From positions 1 through 18,394 of the forward strand of contig CANJYY010000009.1 of assembly GCA_947479185.1 (NCBI GenBank): a stretch of 18,394 nt of DNA, given 5' to 3'. This DNA comes from Caulobacteraceae bacterium. Lineage in GTDB: Bacteria; Pseudomonadota; Alphaproteobacteria; Caulobacterales; Caulobacteraceae. Positions 1 through 6,200 of this stretch are shown here, piece by piece (the stretch's first letter is position 1; each line of letters starts with the position of its first letter). The notes beneath the pieces are model-generated. The model made no database searches and had not been told where the DNA came from. It saw nothing but the letters and a program-made list of their open reading frames with translations. Both the position numbers and the translations under genes were made by a program.

Positions 1-68
1 ATTCGCCGTCAGCCCGCTTCAAGGCCAAGGCGATCGATCCGGGCCTCGTGCTGCCGCGCGGGCGATAG
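1..68 (+). CDS. C-terminal tail of an unidentified protein (partial, runs in from the left edge)
   Basis: An open frame enters from the left edge, with its first whole codon at position 3, and ends at TAG 66-68. Only 21 residues are visible, ending in DPGLVLPRGR, which is too few for a family assignment. From memory, the gene before this DUF815/yajC cluster in caulobacters is often an M23-family (LytM) metallopeptidase. That is context only and is not shown by this sequence. The reading frame is favoured because it stops just before an intergenic hairpin cluster and is followed by a tail-to-tail gene, the usual place for a gene end. Confidence 0.45.
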   Translation, partial: SPSARFKAKAIDPGLVLPRGR

Positions 69-80
69 TCATCAATGGAT

Positions 81-188
81 CCTCCCCCTCTGGGGGAGGT
101 GGACCGGCGCTCGCCGGGACGGAGGGGGCCAACGCCGGCGTCTGCCCCCACAGTCAGCTTCGCTGACAGCGCCCCCGGCGGGGGCGCT
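81..188. repeat. Cluster of GC-rich hairpins (REP-like intergenic element) between convergent genes
   Basis: The gap between the partial gene ending at 68 and the gene ending at 201 is packed with inverted repeats. They are CCTCCCCC/GGGGGAGG (81-88 with 92-99, loop TCT), CCGGC/GCCGG around 104-117, GGGGGC/GCCCCC (124-129 with 144-149), GTCAGC/GCTGAC (153-158 with 162-167, loop TTC) and GCGCCCCC/GGGGGCGC (169-176 with 180-187, loop GGC). The C-run and G-run motif recurs three times. I recall similar CCTCCCCC...GGGGGAGG palindromes dispersed between genes of caulobacters and related alphaproteobacteria. The element could act as a bidirectional transcription end or mRNA-stabilising structure. 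Copy number in the genome cannot be seen here. Confidence 0.7.
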
Positions 189-200
189 TCCAGGCCCTCG

Positions 201-440
201 CTACTCCTGGCCCCAGCGCCAGCGCCAGCCGCCGCGGGTCTTGGCGACAATGATCACGAACAGCGCCACGACGGCCGCAATGCCGATGGCCGCGCGCAGG
301 CGCCAGTCGACGTCGATGAGCAGGTAGGGGCCGCCCAGCATGATCGCGGCGAAGGCCGCCAGCACGGCCCAGCCCTCCCAACTGCAGGGCAGGCCGGCGC
401 CATAGCCGTAGCGCTTGGGATTGAACCAGGGCTTGCCCAT
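201..440 (-). CDS. Small two-helix membrane protein of unknown function
   Basis: This 79-residue protein was not recognised as a named family. The N-terminus (MGKPWFNPKRYGYG) is polar, basic and aromatic. It is followed by a hydrophobic segment at about residues 24-41, a short charged turn (DVDWR), and a second hydrophobic segment at about 49-65, then a basic, Trp-rich tail (RGGWRWRWGQE). It is therefore probably an inner-membrane hairpin protein with both ends on the same side. The start is supported by a GAGGAG ribosome site 8 nt upstream. It begins 18 nt after the stop of the AAA+ ATPase gene and so is very likely cotranscribed with it. An N-terminus rich in NPKRYGYGxGxP looks conserved rather than random. 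The function is unknown. Confidence 0.75.
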   Translation of the reverse strand: MGKPWFNPKRYGYGAGLPCSWEGWAVLAAFAAIMLGGPYLLIDVDWRLRAAIGIAAVVALFVIIVAKTRGGWRWRWGQE

Positions 441-458
441 ACGGGAGTCTCCTCGGGA

Positions 459-1298
459 TCAGCCGGGCAGATTTACACCCATTTCGCCCGCCAGGTCGCG
501 GATGAACTGCCAGGCGATGCGACCGGAGCGCGAGCCGCGCAGCTGGGCCCAGCGCAGGGCGCGTCCCTGCAGGTCCGGCGTGCTCAGGCCAAACCGTGTG
601 GCGTAGGTCTTCACCGCCTCGATGTAGGCCGGCTGGTCCATCGGCGGGAAGCCGATCCACAGCCCGAACCGGTCGGAGACGCTGACCTCTTCCTCGGCGT
701 CCTCGGCGGCGGCGATCATGCCGCGTCCCTCCTGGTGGTCGCGCGGCATCAGATGGCGGCGGTTGGAGGTGGCCACGAACAGCACGTTCTCCGGCGGGCC
801 GGCGACGCCGCCCTCGAGCGCCGACTTCAGCGCCTTGGCGGCCGCGGCCCCGTCCTCGAACGACAGGTCGTCGCACAGCACGACGAACCGCTCGGTCCGG
901 CCGCGCAGACGATCGAACAGCGGCGGCAGGGCGGCCACCTCGTCGCGATCGACCTCGACCAGCTTCAGCGCGGGGTGGGCGTCGGCGACGGCCATGAAGG
1001 CCGCCTTGGCCAGCGAGCTCTTGCCGGTCCCGCGCACGCCCCACAGCAGGGCGTGGTTGGCCGGCAGGCGGCAGGCGAACCGGCGCAGGTTCTCGACGAA
1101 ACGCGCCTTCTGCCCATCGACGCCGATCAGCAGATCAAGGGGCAGCGTGTAGTCCGGCGCCGGCAGAAAGGCATCGCTCGCCGGGGCGTGGCGGAACAGG
1201 CGCGCGGCCCTGAAATCGGGCTCCGGCGGCGCCGGCGGCGCCATCCGTTCGAGCGCCTCGGCGATCCGCGTCAGCACGGCCTGTGTCTTCTCATCCAT
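459..1298 (-). CDS. AAA+ ATPase of the DUF815 family
   Basis: A 279-residue cytoplasmic P-loop ATPase. The sequence shows a Walker A motif (GVRGTGKS, residues 87-94), a Walker B motif (FVVLCDDLSFE, about 138-148), a sensor-1-like VATSNRR (about 175-181) and a conserved SDRFGLWI segment after it. This order fits the DUF815 (PF05673) subgroup of AAA+ proteins, whose cellular role is not established. The N-terminal 30 residues are a short helix followed by a Pro-rich linker. The ATG at 1296-1298 has no strong ribosome site, so a leaderless transcript is possible. It is the first gene of a minus-strand pair with a small membrane protein, suggesting that the ATPase might act at the membrane; that is inference. 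It is divergent from the yajC-secDF operon. Confidence 0.88.
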   Translation of the reverse strand: MDEKTQAVLTRIAEALERMAPPAPPEPDFRAARLFRHAPASDAFLPAPDYTLPLDLLIGVDGQKARFVENLRRFACRLPANHALLWGVRGTGKSSLAKAAFMAVADAHPALKLVEVDRDEVAALPPLFDRLRGRTERFVVLCDDLSFEDGAAAAKALKSALEGGVAGPPENVLFVATSNRRHLMPRDHQEGRGMIAAAEDAEEEVSVSDRFGLWIGFPPMDQPAYIEAVKTYATRFGLSTPDLQGRALRWAQLRGSRSGRIAWQFIRDLAGEMGVNLPG

Positions 1299-1304
1299 AC
1301 CCCG

Positions 1305-1332
1305 CCCTTAGCGGGACCGCCGCGCATTGCAA
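1305..1332 (-). promoter_or_regulatory. Candidate promoter for the DUF815 ATPase gene
   Basis: Read on the minus strand, TTGCAAT (1332-1326) is followed after about 13 nt by GCTAAGGG (1312-1305). This resembles the Caulobacter housekeeping pattern TTGACGS, 10-14 nt, GCTANAWC. The -10-like box lies only about 6 nt from the ATG, so transcription would start at or next to the start codon (leaderless). This agrees with the lack of a clear ribosome site. It is a weak match judged by eye. Confidence 0.25.
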
Positions 1333-1414
1333 AGCGGGGGGGGAGCCCTTAGTTTCCGCCGACCTTTGGCGCGCCCTGCCGGCTGCGCCGATCCTCGAGA
1401 CTTCCGGAGACCAC

Positions 1415-1726
1415 ATGCCTGCCGGTGATTCCACCAACATGCTGATGCAGTTCGGCCCGCTCCTGCTCCTGCCGATCCTGTTCTACTTCATGATCCTCCG
1501 CCCGCAGCAAAAGCGCGCCAAGGACCACCAGGACATGCTGACCGCCCTGAAGCGCGGCGACAACGTCGTGCTCAACAGCGGCCTGATCGGCAAGGTCGTC
1601 CGGGTCGAAGACAAGGAACTGGGCCTGGAGATCGCCCAGGGCGTCACCGTCAAGGTCGTCAAGTCGATGATCGCCGAAGTGCGCGGCAAGGGCGAACCCG
1701 CCGTCGCCAACGACACCAAGTCCTGA
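1415..1726 (+). CDS. yajC: Preprotein translocase subunit YajC
   Basis: A 103-residue single-pass membrane protein, the accessory partner of SecD and SecF in the SecDF-YajC complex, which assists protein export and membrane-protein insertion through SecYEG. One transmembrane helix spans about residues 10-28 and is followed by the family hallmark ILRPQQKRAKDHQ. A small soluble domain follows, with the typical KRGDNVVLNSGLIGKVVRV segment (47-65). The start was placed at the ATG at 1415 because GGAGA lies 4 nt upstream and YajC proteins begin just before the helix. The same frame is open to an ATG at 1283, but that start would add 44 residues unlike the family and overlap the divergent ATPase gene. 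It is the first gene of the operon, 25 nt before secD. Confidence 0.95.
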   Translation: MPAGDSTNMLMQFGPLLLLPILFYFMILRPQQKRAKDHQDMLTALKRGDNVVLNSGLIGKVVRVEDKELGLEIAQGVTVKVVKSMIAEVRGKGEPAVANDTKS

Positions 1727-1751
1727 TCACAGCGCCAAGGCCTGTCCTGTC

Positions 1752-3347
1752 ATGATGCAGCTCTCGCGCTGGAAGTTCGTCACCGTCACGGCGGCGATCA
1801 TTTTCGGCCTGCTCTTTACCCTCCCCAACCTGCTGCCCGCCGGCGTGCGGGACGCGATGCCGGGATTCCTGCCGAAAAAGACGCTCAACCTCGGTCTCGA
1901 CCTCCAGGGCGGGTCCTACCTGCTGCTGGAAGTCGACACCAAGGCCCTGCGGAAGGAAAAGGCGACCAACCTCCTCGAGGACGTCCGCAAGTCGCTGCGC
2001 GATGAGCAGATCCTGTTTTCGGACCTGGTGCTGACGCCGACCGGCGTGACGGTGCGGGTCACCGACCCGTCTCTGGTCACCAAGGCGTTCAACAAGCTGT
2101 CGCGCCTGAACCAGCTGACCAAGACGGGCAAGCAGGAACTGACCATTTCGCGGCGGGACGATCAGCGCATCAGTCTGGTCTTTTCCGAAGCCGCCCTGGC
2201 CGAGGAAGGCTCCGCCGCCGTCGACCAGTCGATCGAGATCATCCGTCGCCGGGTCGATGAACTGGGCACGCGCGAGCCGGCGATCACCCGCCAGGGCGCC
2301 AACCGCATCGTCCTCCAGGCGCCGGGCGAGAGCGATCCCGAGAAGCTGAAGGCGGTCATCGGCCAGACGGCCAAGCTGACCTTCCAGATGGTCGACACCA
2401 GCGTGTCGCTGCAGGAGGCCCAGGCCGGCCGTCTGCCGCCGGGCTCCGAGATCCTGCCCAGCACGGACCGGTACGCGCCGGCCTACGTCGTGCGTCGCCG
2501 CGTCGATGTGTCGGGCGACATGCTGACCAACGCCCAGCAGGTCAACGATCCCCAATCGGGCGCGGTGCAGGTGTCCTTCCGCTTCAACAGTCAGGGGGCG
2601 AAGCGCTTCGCCGACGTGACCAACAAGAACATCGGCAAGCCGTTCGCCATCATCCTCGACGGCAAGGTCATCTCCGCGCCGAATATCCAGAGCGCCATCA
2701 CCGGCGGCAGCGGCGTGATCACCGGCAGCTACACCGTGGAATCGGCCAACGAGCTGGCCATCCTGCTGCGCGCCGGCGCCCTGCCGGCCCCGCTGAAGGT
2801 CGAAGAGCAGCGCACCGTCGGCGCCGAACTGGGCGCCGACGCGGTCAAGGCCGGCATGACCTCGACGATCGTGGGCTTCTCCGCGATCCTGATCTTCATG
2901 GTGCTGTCCTACGGCCTGCTGTTCGGCGGCATTTCGGTCATCGCCCTGGTCGTCAACGGCCTGCTGATCATCGCCGCGATGAGCGCCACCCAGGCGACCC
3001 TGACCCTGCCCGGGGTCGCGGGCCTGATCCTGACCCTGGCCGTGGCCGTCGACGCCAACGTGCTGATCTACGAGCGTATGCGGGATGAACTGCGGGCGGG
3101 CAGACCGCTCGTCACGGCCATGGACGCGGGCTTCTCGCGGGCCATGGAGACGATCATCGACGCCAACCTGACGACCCTGCTGGCGGCGCTGATCATGTTC
3201 TTCTTCGGCGCGGGCCCGGTTCGCGGCTTCGCCTGGACGCTGTCGATCGGCGTCTTCACCTCGGTATTCACGGCGGTCGTGGTGACCCAGCTCCTGCTCG
3301 CCCTGTGGTTCCGATACGCGCGTCCCAAGACGCTGCCGATCTCTTGA
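1752..3347 (+). CDS. secD: Protein translocase subunit SecD
   Basis: A 531-residue inner-membrane RND-type protein that, with SecF, uses the proton gradient to pull exported proteins through the Sec channel on the periplasmic side. The first helix (about 9-27) is followed by the hallmark GLDLQGGSYLLLEV (48-61). The large periplasmic domain carries IIRRRVDELGTREPAI and ends in the conserved ILLRAGALPAPL (337-348) and RTVGAELGADAVKAG segment. Five C-terminal helices follow. The motif VAVDANVLIYERMRDEL (about 431-447) includes Asp434, equivalent by motif to the Asp implicated in proton-driven function in this family. Length fits alphaproteobacterial SecD. Two adjacent ATGs (1752 and 1755) are possible starts, and ribosome-site support is weak (AAGG). 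secF follows after 10 nt. Confidence 0.97.
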   Translation: MMQLSRWKFVTVTAAIIFGLLFTLPNLLPAGVRDAMPGFLPKKTLNLGLDLQGGSYLLLEVDTKALRKEKATNLLEDVRKSLRDEQILFSDLVLTPTGVTVRVTDPSLVTKAFNKLSRLNQLTKTGKQELTISRRDDQRISLVFSEAALAEEGSAAVDQSIEIIRRRVDELGTREPAITRQGANRIVLQAPGESDPEKLKAVIGQTAKLTFQMVDTSVSLQEAQAGRLPPGSEILPSTDRYAPAYVVRRRVDVSGDMLTNAQQVNDPQSGAVQVSFRFNSQGAKRFADVTNKNIGKPFAIILDGKVISAPNIQSAITGGSGVITGSYTVESANELAILLRAGALPAPLKVEEQRTVGAELGADAVKAGMTSTIVGFSAILIFMVLSYGLLFGGISVIALVVNGLLIIAAMSATQATLTLPGVAGLILTLAVAVDANVLIYERMRDELRAGRPLVTAMDAGFSRAMETIIDANLTTLLAALIMFFFGAGPVRGFAWTLSIGVFTSVFTAVVVTQLLLALWFRYARPKTLPIS

Positions 3348-3357
3348 GGTTCGCCCG

Positions 3358-4338
3358 ATGACTTTCTGGCCTCTGATCAAGATCCTGCCGGTGAAGACGA
3401 ACTTCCGGTTCGTCGACTTCGCCAAGTATGCCGGCGCGCTGTCCGTCGTCGCGGCCATCGCGTCGCTGATCCTCGTGCTGTTCCCGTTCAAGGGGCCGTG
3501 CGGCGGCCTGACCTGCGGCATCGATTTCCGCGGCGGCACGGTGCTGGAGTTCAGCACCTACCCGAAGGCGACCGATCTGGCCGTGGTGCGGGCGGCTGTC
3601 AGCGACAAGGGTCTCGGCGACGTCGGCGTGCAGGCCTTCGGTGAAGGCGCCAAGGCCGGCGTGATGGTTCGCTTCCAGAACCCCGAGGGCAAGGACGCCA
3701 ACGCGGTGAAGTCTCAGGTGCGTCAGGCGATCCAGCAGGCGCTGGGCGAGGTGAAGTTCACCAACGACGCCACCGTCGGCGCCAAGGTCTCGGGCGAGCT
3801 GTTTACCAGCGGCATCCTGGCGCTGCTCGTCGCGATCGGCCTGATGCTGGTCTACATCTGGTTCCGCTTCGAGCTGCAGTTCGGCCTGGGCGCGGTGGTG
3901 GCGCTGTTCCACGACGTGCTGCTGACCTTCGGCCTGATCGCCTTCACCAAAATGGAATTCAGCCTGACGACCATCGCCGCGATCCTGACCATCATCGGCT
4001 ATTCGATGAACGACACCGTGGTGGTGTTCGACCGCCTCCGCGAGAACCTGCGCAAGTACAAGAAGATGCCGCTGCGCGAGGTCATCGACCTGTCGATCAA
4101 CGAGACGCTGTCGCGGACGATCATCACCGGCCTGACCGCCATCCTGGCGCTCGGCGGCCTGGCCATCTTCGGCGGCGAGGCGCTGTTCGGCTTCTCGATC
4201 ATCATGATGTTCGGCATCGCGCTCGGCACCTATTCGTCGATCTATGTCGCCGCGCCCGTGATTCTGCTGTGGGGCGTCAAGCGCGGCGTCGAGGAAGAGG
4301 CGACGCCGATCAGGTTCGGCGCCGCCTCCCGCCCCTGA
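3358..4338 (+). CDS. secF: Protein translocase subunit SecF
   Basis: A 326-residue partner of SecD in the inner membrane. Helix 1 is at about residues 25-43, followed by the hallmark GIDFRGGTVLEF (54-65), a periplasmic domain to about 148, and five helices. The motif IIGYSMNDTVVVFDRLREN (212-230) is the diagnostic SecF transmembrane-4 signature. The C-terminal tail after the last helix is short and charged (about 309-326). A GAGG ribosome site precedes the ATG, overlapping the secD stop region. Two cysteines at residues 48 and 53 flank the turn just before the GIDF motif, which is unusual to my knowledge. The downstream Mth938-like gene begins 8 nt after the stop, so it belongs to the same transcript. 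Confidence 0.97.
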   Translation: MTFWPLIKILPVKTNFRFVDFAKYAGALSVVAAIASLILVLFPFKGPCGGLTCGIDFRGGTVLEFSTYPKATDLAVVRAAVSDKGLGDVGVQAFGEGAKAGVMVRFQNPEGKDANAVKSQVRQAIQQALGEVKFTNDATVGAKVSGELFTSGILALLVAIGLMLVYIWFRFELQFGLGAVVALFHDVLLTFGLIAFTKMEFSLTTIAAILTIIGYSMNDTVVVFDRLRENLRKYKKMPLREVIDLSINETLSRTIITGLTAILALGGLAIFGGEALFGFSIIMMFGIALGTYSSIYVAAPVILLWGVKRGVEEEATPIRFGAASRP

Positions 4339-4346
4339 GGTCCGGG

Positions 4347-4700
4347 ATGCGCCAGCCGCCTTCGGTGGACGCCTGGGGCGGCGGCGGGTTCCGCGTGGCC
4401 GGTGACTGGCGTCCGGGATCCCTGCTGATCCTCGACGATGTCGCACGGCCCTGGTCGCCGGTCAGCCTGGCCGCCCTGACGCCCGCCGACTTCGCCGAGG
4501 TGCTCGCCAACCGCGCCGCCGTCGAGTTCGTGCTGCTCGGCACCGGCCTGGTTCCCGGCCTGCCGTCGCGGGAAATCCGCGACCTGCTCAAGGGCGCCGG
4601 GGTCGGGCTGGAGTTCATGGCCACCGAGGCCGCGGCCCGCACCTACAACGTCGTGGCGTCCGAGGGGCGCCGCGTGGCCGCCGCGCTCATCGCGGTTTGA
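4347..4700 (+). CDS. Mth938-like domain protein (DUF498 / NDUFAF3-like)
   Basis: A 117-residue soluble protein. It shows the DUF498/Mth938 pattern: an N-terminal strand region ending in GSLLILDD (24-31), a WSPVSLAALTPADF segment, the core FVLLGTGLV (61-69), and MATEAAARTYNVVASEGRRV (91-110) near the end. Human NDUFAF3, a complex I assembly factor, belongs to this family. The bacterial role is not settled. The start was set at ATG 4347, since the frame's earlier ATG at 4269 lies inside secF and would add 26 Arg-rich residues. GAGG at 4337-4340, overlapping the secF stop, is a good ribosome site. Cotranscription with secDF fits a role near membrane protein insertion, but that is inference. Confidence 0.88.
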   Translation: MRQPPSVDAWGGGGFRVAGDWRPGSLLILDDVARPWSPVSLAALTPADFAEVLANRAAVEFVLLGTGLVPGLPSREIRDLLKGAGVGLEFMATEAAARTYNVVASEGRRVAAALIAV

Positions 4701-4711
4701 ACGGCAAACTG

Positions 4712-4741
4712 TTTACCAGCCCCGGCGAAGCGGCCTATAGC
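4712..4741 (+). promoter_or_regulatory. Candidate promoter for the PuuD-like membrane protein gene
   Basis: TTTACC (4712-4717) and CTATAG (4735-4740) are 17 nt apart in the 79-nt gap after the Mth938-like gene. A start near 4748 would give a leader of about 30 nt containing a GAGGGG ribosome site before the ATG at 4780. This is a visual match of moderate quality, and read-through from the secDF operon is also possible. Confidence 0.3.
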
Positions 4742-4779
4742 TGAGCGTCAGGGTAGGACTTTATCTGAGGGGCAATTCG

Positions 4780-5391
4780 ATGATCGCCGGACTTCTTTCC
4801 AATTTCCGCAACACCGTGATCCTGAGCGTCGTTCTGGCGCTCGTCATGGTCTTCGCCTACGCCCAGGGACACGGCGGCTTCGACGCCACGATCCTGGAAG
4901 CGGTATTCCGCTGGACGCACACCTTCTTCGGCATCCTGTGGATCGGCCTGCTGTACTATTTCAACTTCGTCCAGATCCGCGTCATGCCGGCCATTCCCGC
5001 CGAGCTGAAGCCGGCCGTGTCCAAGTACATCGCGCCGGAGGCCCTGTTCTGGTTCCGCTGGTCGGCGCTGGCCACCTGGATCATGGGCGTGGCCCTGGCC
5101 GGGTCCAAGCACGTCCTGATCCCCGCTTACACGCTGGGCGCGTCGGAAGGCTTCGCCAACAAGAGCAACATCCTGCTCGGCATCGGCATGTGGCTGGCCA
5201 CGATCATGTTCATCAACGTCTGGGTGTTCATCTGGCCGAACCAGAAGATCGCCCTGGGCATCGTTGAAGCCGACGCGGACGCCAAGGCCAAGGCCGGCAA
5301 GACGGCGATGCTGTTCTCGCGCACCAACCTGCTGCTCAGCATTCCCATGCTGACGGCCATGACCATGACGCAGACGGTCGGCCCCTTCTAG
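4780..5391 (+). CDS. Urate hydroxylase PuuD-family membrane domain protein (DUF989), without cytochrome domain
   Basis: A 203-residue integral membrane protein with about five hydrophobic segments (11-29, 46-65, 92-110, 131-152, 180-197). RWTHTFFGILWIGLLYYFNF (44-63), EALFWFRW (87-94) and FINVWVFIWPNQK (144-156) match the N-terminal membrane domain of the PuuD/DUF989 family. Full PuuD enzymes join this domain to a C-terminal cytochrome c and oxidise urate. Here there is no CXXCH haem motif and not a single cysteine, so urate oxidation cannot be claimed. His47 and other residues in the first motif could be metal or haem ligands. A GAGGGG site lies upstream. Such stand-alone proteins are often labelled urate hydroxylase, and sometimes wrongly as NusG-like. 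The real role is unknown. Confidence 0.85.
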   Translation: MIAGLLSNFRNTVILSVVLALVMVFAYAQGHGGFDATILEAVFRWTHTFFGILWIGLLYYFNFVQIRVMPAIPAELKPAVSKYIAPEALFWFRWSALATWIMGVALAGSKHVLIPAYTLGASEGFANKSNILLGIGMWLATIMFINVWVFIWPNQKIALGIVEADADAKAKAGKTAMLFSRTNLLLSIPMLTAMTMTQTVGPF

Positions 5392-5414
5392 GCCGGACCC
5401 GACGCAACAGAGGG

Positions 5415-5450
5415 GAGGGGCTCGCCACGCGGCGGGCCCCTCTTCGTTTG
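5415..5450 (+). terminator. Terminator-like hairpin after the PuuD-like gene
   Basis: The arms GAGGGGCTCGCC (5415-5426) and GGCGGGCCCCTC (5431-5442) pair over 12 bp with one G-T wobble around the loop ACGC. The tail TTCGTTTG follows. It is likely a Rho-independent terminator, 23 nt past the stop codon. The tail runs directly into the ribosome-site region of the next gene (ATG 5457), so it could also work as a leader attenuator. Confidence 0.75.
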
Positions 5451-5456
5451 AGGCCC

Positions 5457-6104
5457 ATGGACGAAGATCTCGACTCCCTCGTTCAGCGCGTCGCTCCCGA
5501 CCGCTGGCTGTCCAGCCGCTTCGTGGCGGACGCGGCCGCGCGCGCCGACCTGATCGCGCTCTACGCCCTCGACCATGAACTGACGCGCATCCCGCAGATT
5601 GTCAGCGATTCGCTGATGGGCGAGATCCGCATGACCTGGTGGCGCGAGGGACTGGAGGAGATCGCCGGGGGCAAGCCGCCGCGCTCGCATCCGGTGCTTA
5701 AGGCGATCGCCGCCGGGGCGCTGCCGGCGACGGCCCTGGCCGCCCTTGCCGAGGCCCGGCTGGGCGATCTGGACGACCCGAAGACCGGCCAGGCGGCCCT
5801 GGCCCATGCCGACGCCACCGAGGGACTGCTGATGGCCCTGGCGGCGCGGCGGCTATCCCCGCAGGCCACGGCGGACCAGGTGAAACAGGCCGCGCGCGCT
5901 GTCGCGCTCGCCAGGACCGATGCCGCCGCCGCCCTGACGGCGTTGAAGGCCGCGCGGGCCGAACTGGCGCGCCTGCCGGTCGCGGCCTTCCCCGCCGTGG
6001 CCCATGCGACCCTGGCCGGCCCGTACGCCCGCGGCCGGGCGCCGGGCGATCTCGAACGGCGCCTACGGCTCTTCGGGGCGGTCCTGCTGGGCCGCATCGG
6101 CTAG
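5457..6104 (+). CDS. Short squalene/phytoene synthase-family protein (NDUFAF6-like)
   Basis: A 215-residue, all-helical, Ala-rich soluble protein. Residues about 35-82 carry the recognisable core: LYALDHELTRIPQIVSD, then GEIRMTWWREGLEEI, then GGKPPRSHPVLKAI. This is the pattern of the squalene/phytoene synthase superfamily branch that includes mitochondrial NDUFAF6. The Asp-rich DXXXD motifs used for prenyl diphosphate binding in true synthases are not seen, and the chain is shorter than the usual 270-300 residues. Enzymatic carotenoid or squalene synthesis is therefore unlikely. The ATG at 5457 has GAGG only 3 nt upstream. An in-frame TTG at 5448 is the alternative start. The downstream half (about 120-215) is poorly recognisable. 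A link to respiratory complex assembly is inferred from the relatives. Confidence 0.8.
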   Translation: MDEDLDSLVQRVAPDRWLSSRFVADAAARADLIALYALDHELTRIPQIVSDSLMGEIRMTWWREGLEEIAGGKPPRSHPVLKAIAAGALPATALAALAEARLGDLDDPKTGQAALAHADATEGLLMALAARRLSPQATADQVKQAARAVALARTDAAAALTALKAARAELARLPVAAFPAVAHATLAGPYARGRAPGDLERRLRLFGAVLLGRIG

Positions 6105-6127
6105 GGCCGGCGTCCGGCCCCGTTTCC
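6104..6127 (+). terminator. Small hairpin with short T-run at the end of the NDUFAF6-like gene
   Basis: A perfect GGGCCGG/CCGGCCC stem (6104-6110 with 6114-6120, loop CGT) starts on the last base of the stop codon. CGTTTCCCC follows. The T-run is only three bases, so termination may be partial. Confidence 0.5.
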
Positions 6128-6200
6128 CCTGCGTGATCTGGCGCGCCGCGCCGGCATCGGCATACTGGCGGCAACAAGAAAATCAGGGGGAGACCAGACC

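Noticed and set aside
75..1352. 425-codon plus-strand open frame across the hairpin cluster and the ATPase gene
   Set aside because: It is antisense to the 79-residue protein and the DUF815 ATPase, starts inside the hairpin cluster, and has no domain.
1283..1414. Longer YajC start at 1283
   Set aside because: It would add 44 residues unlike YajC and overlap the divergent ATPase gene. GGAGA lies properly before ATG 1415.
1659..3557. 632-codon minus-strand open frame opposite secD
   Set aside because: It is antisense to yajC-secD. It has low-complexity Arg/Gln/Asp/Gly composition and no motif.
3268..4446. 392-codon minus-strand open frame opposite secF
   Set aside because: It is antisense to a clear secF and is rich in His/Gln/Arg/Asp repeats typical of shadow frames.
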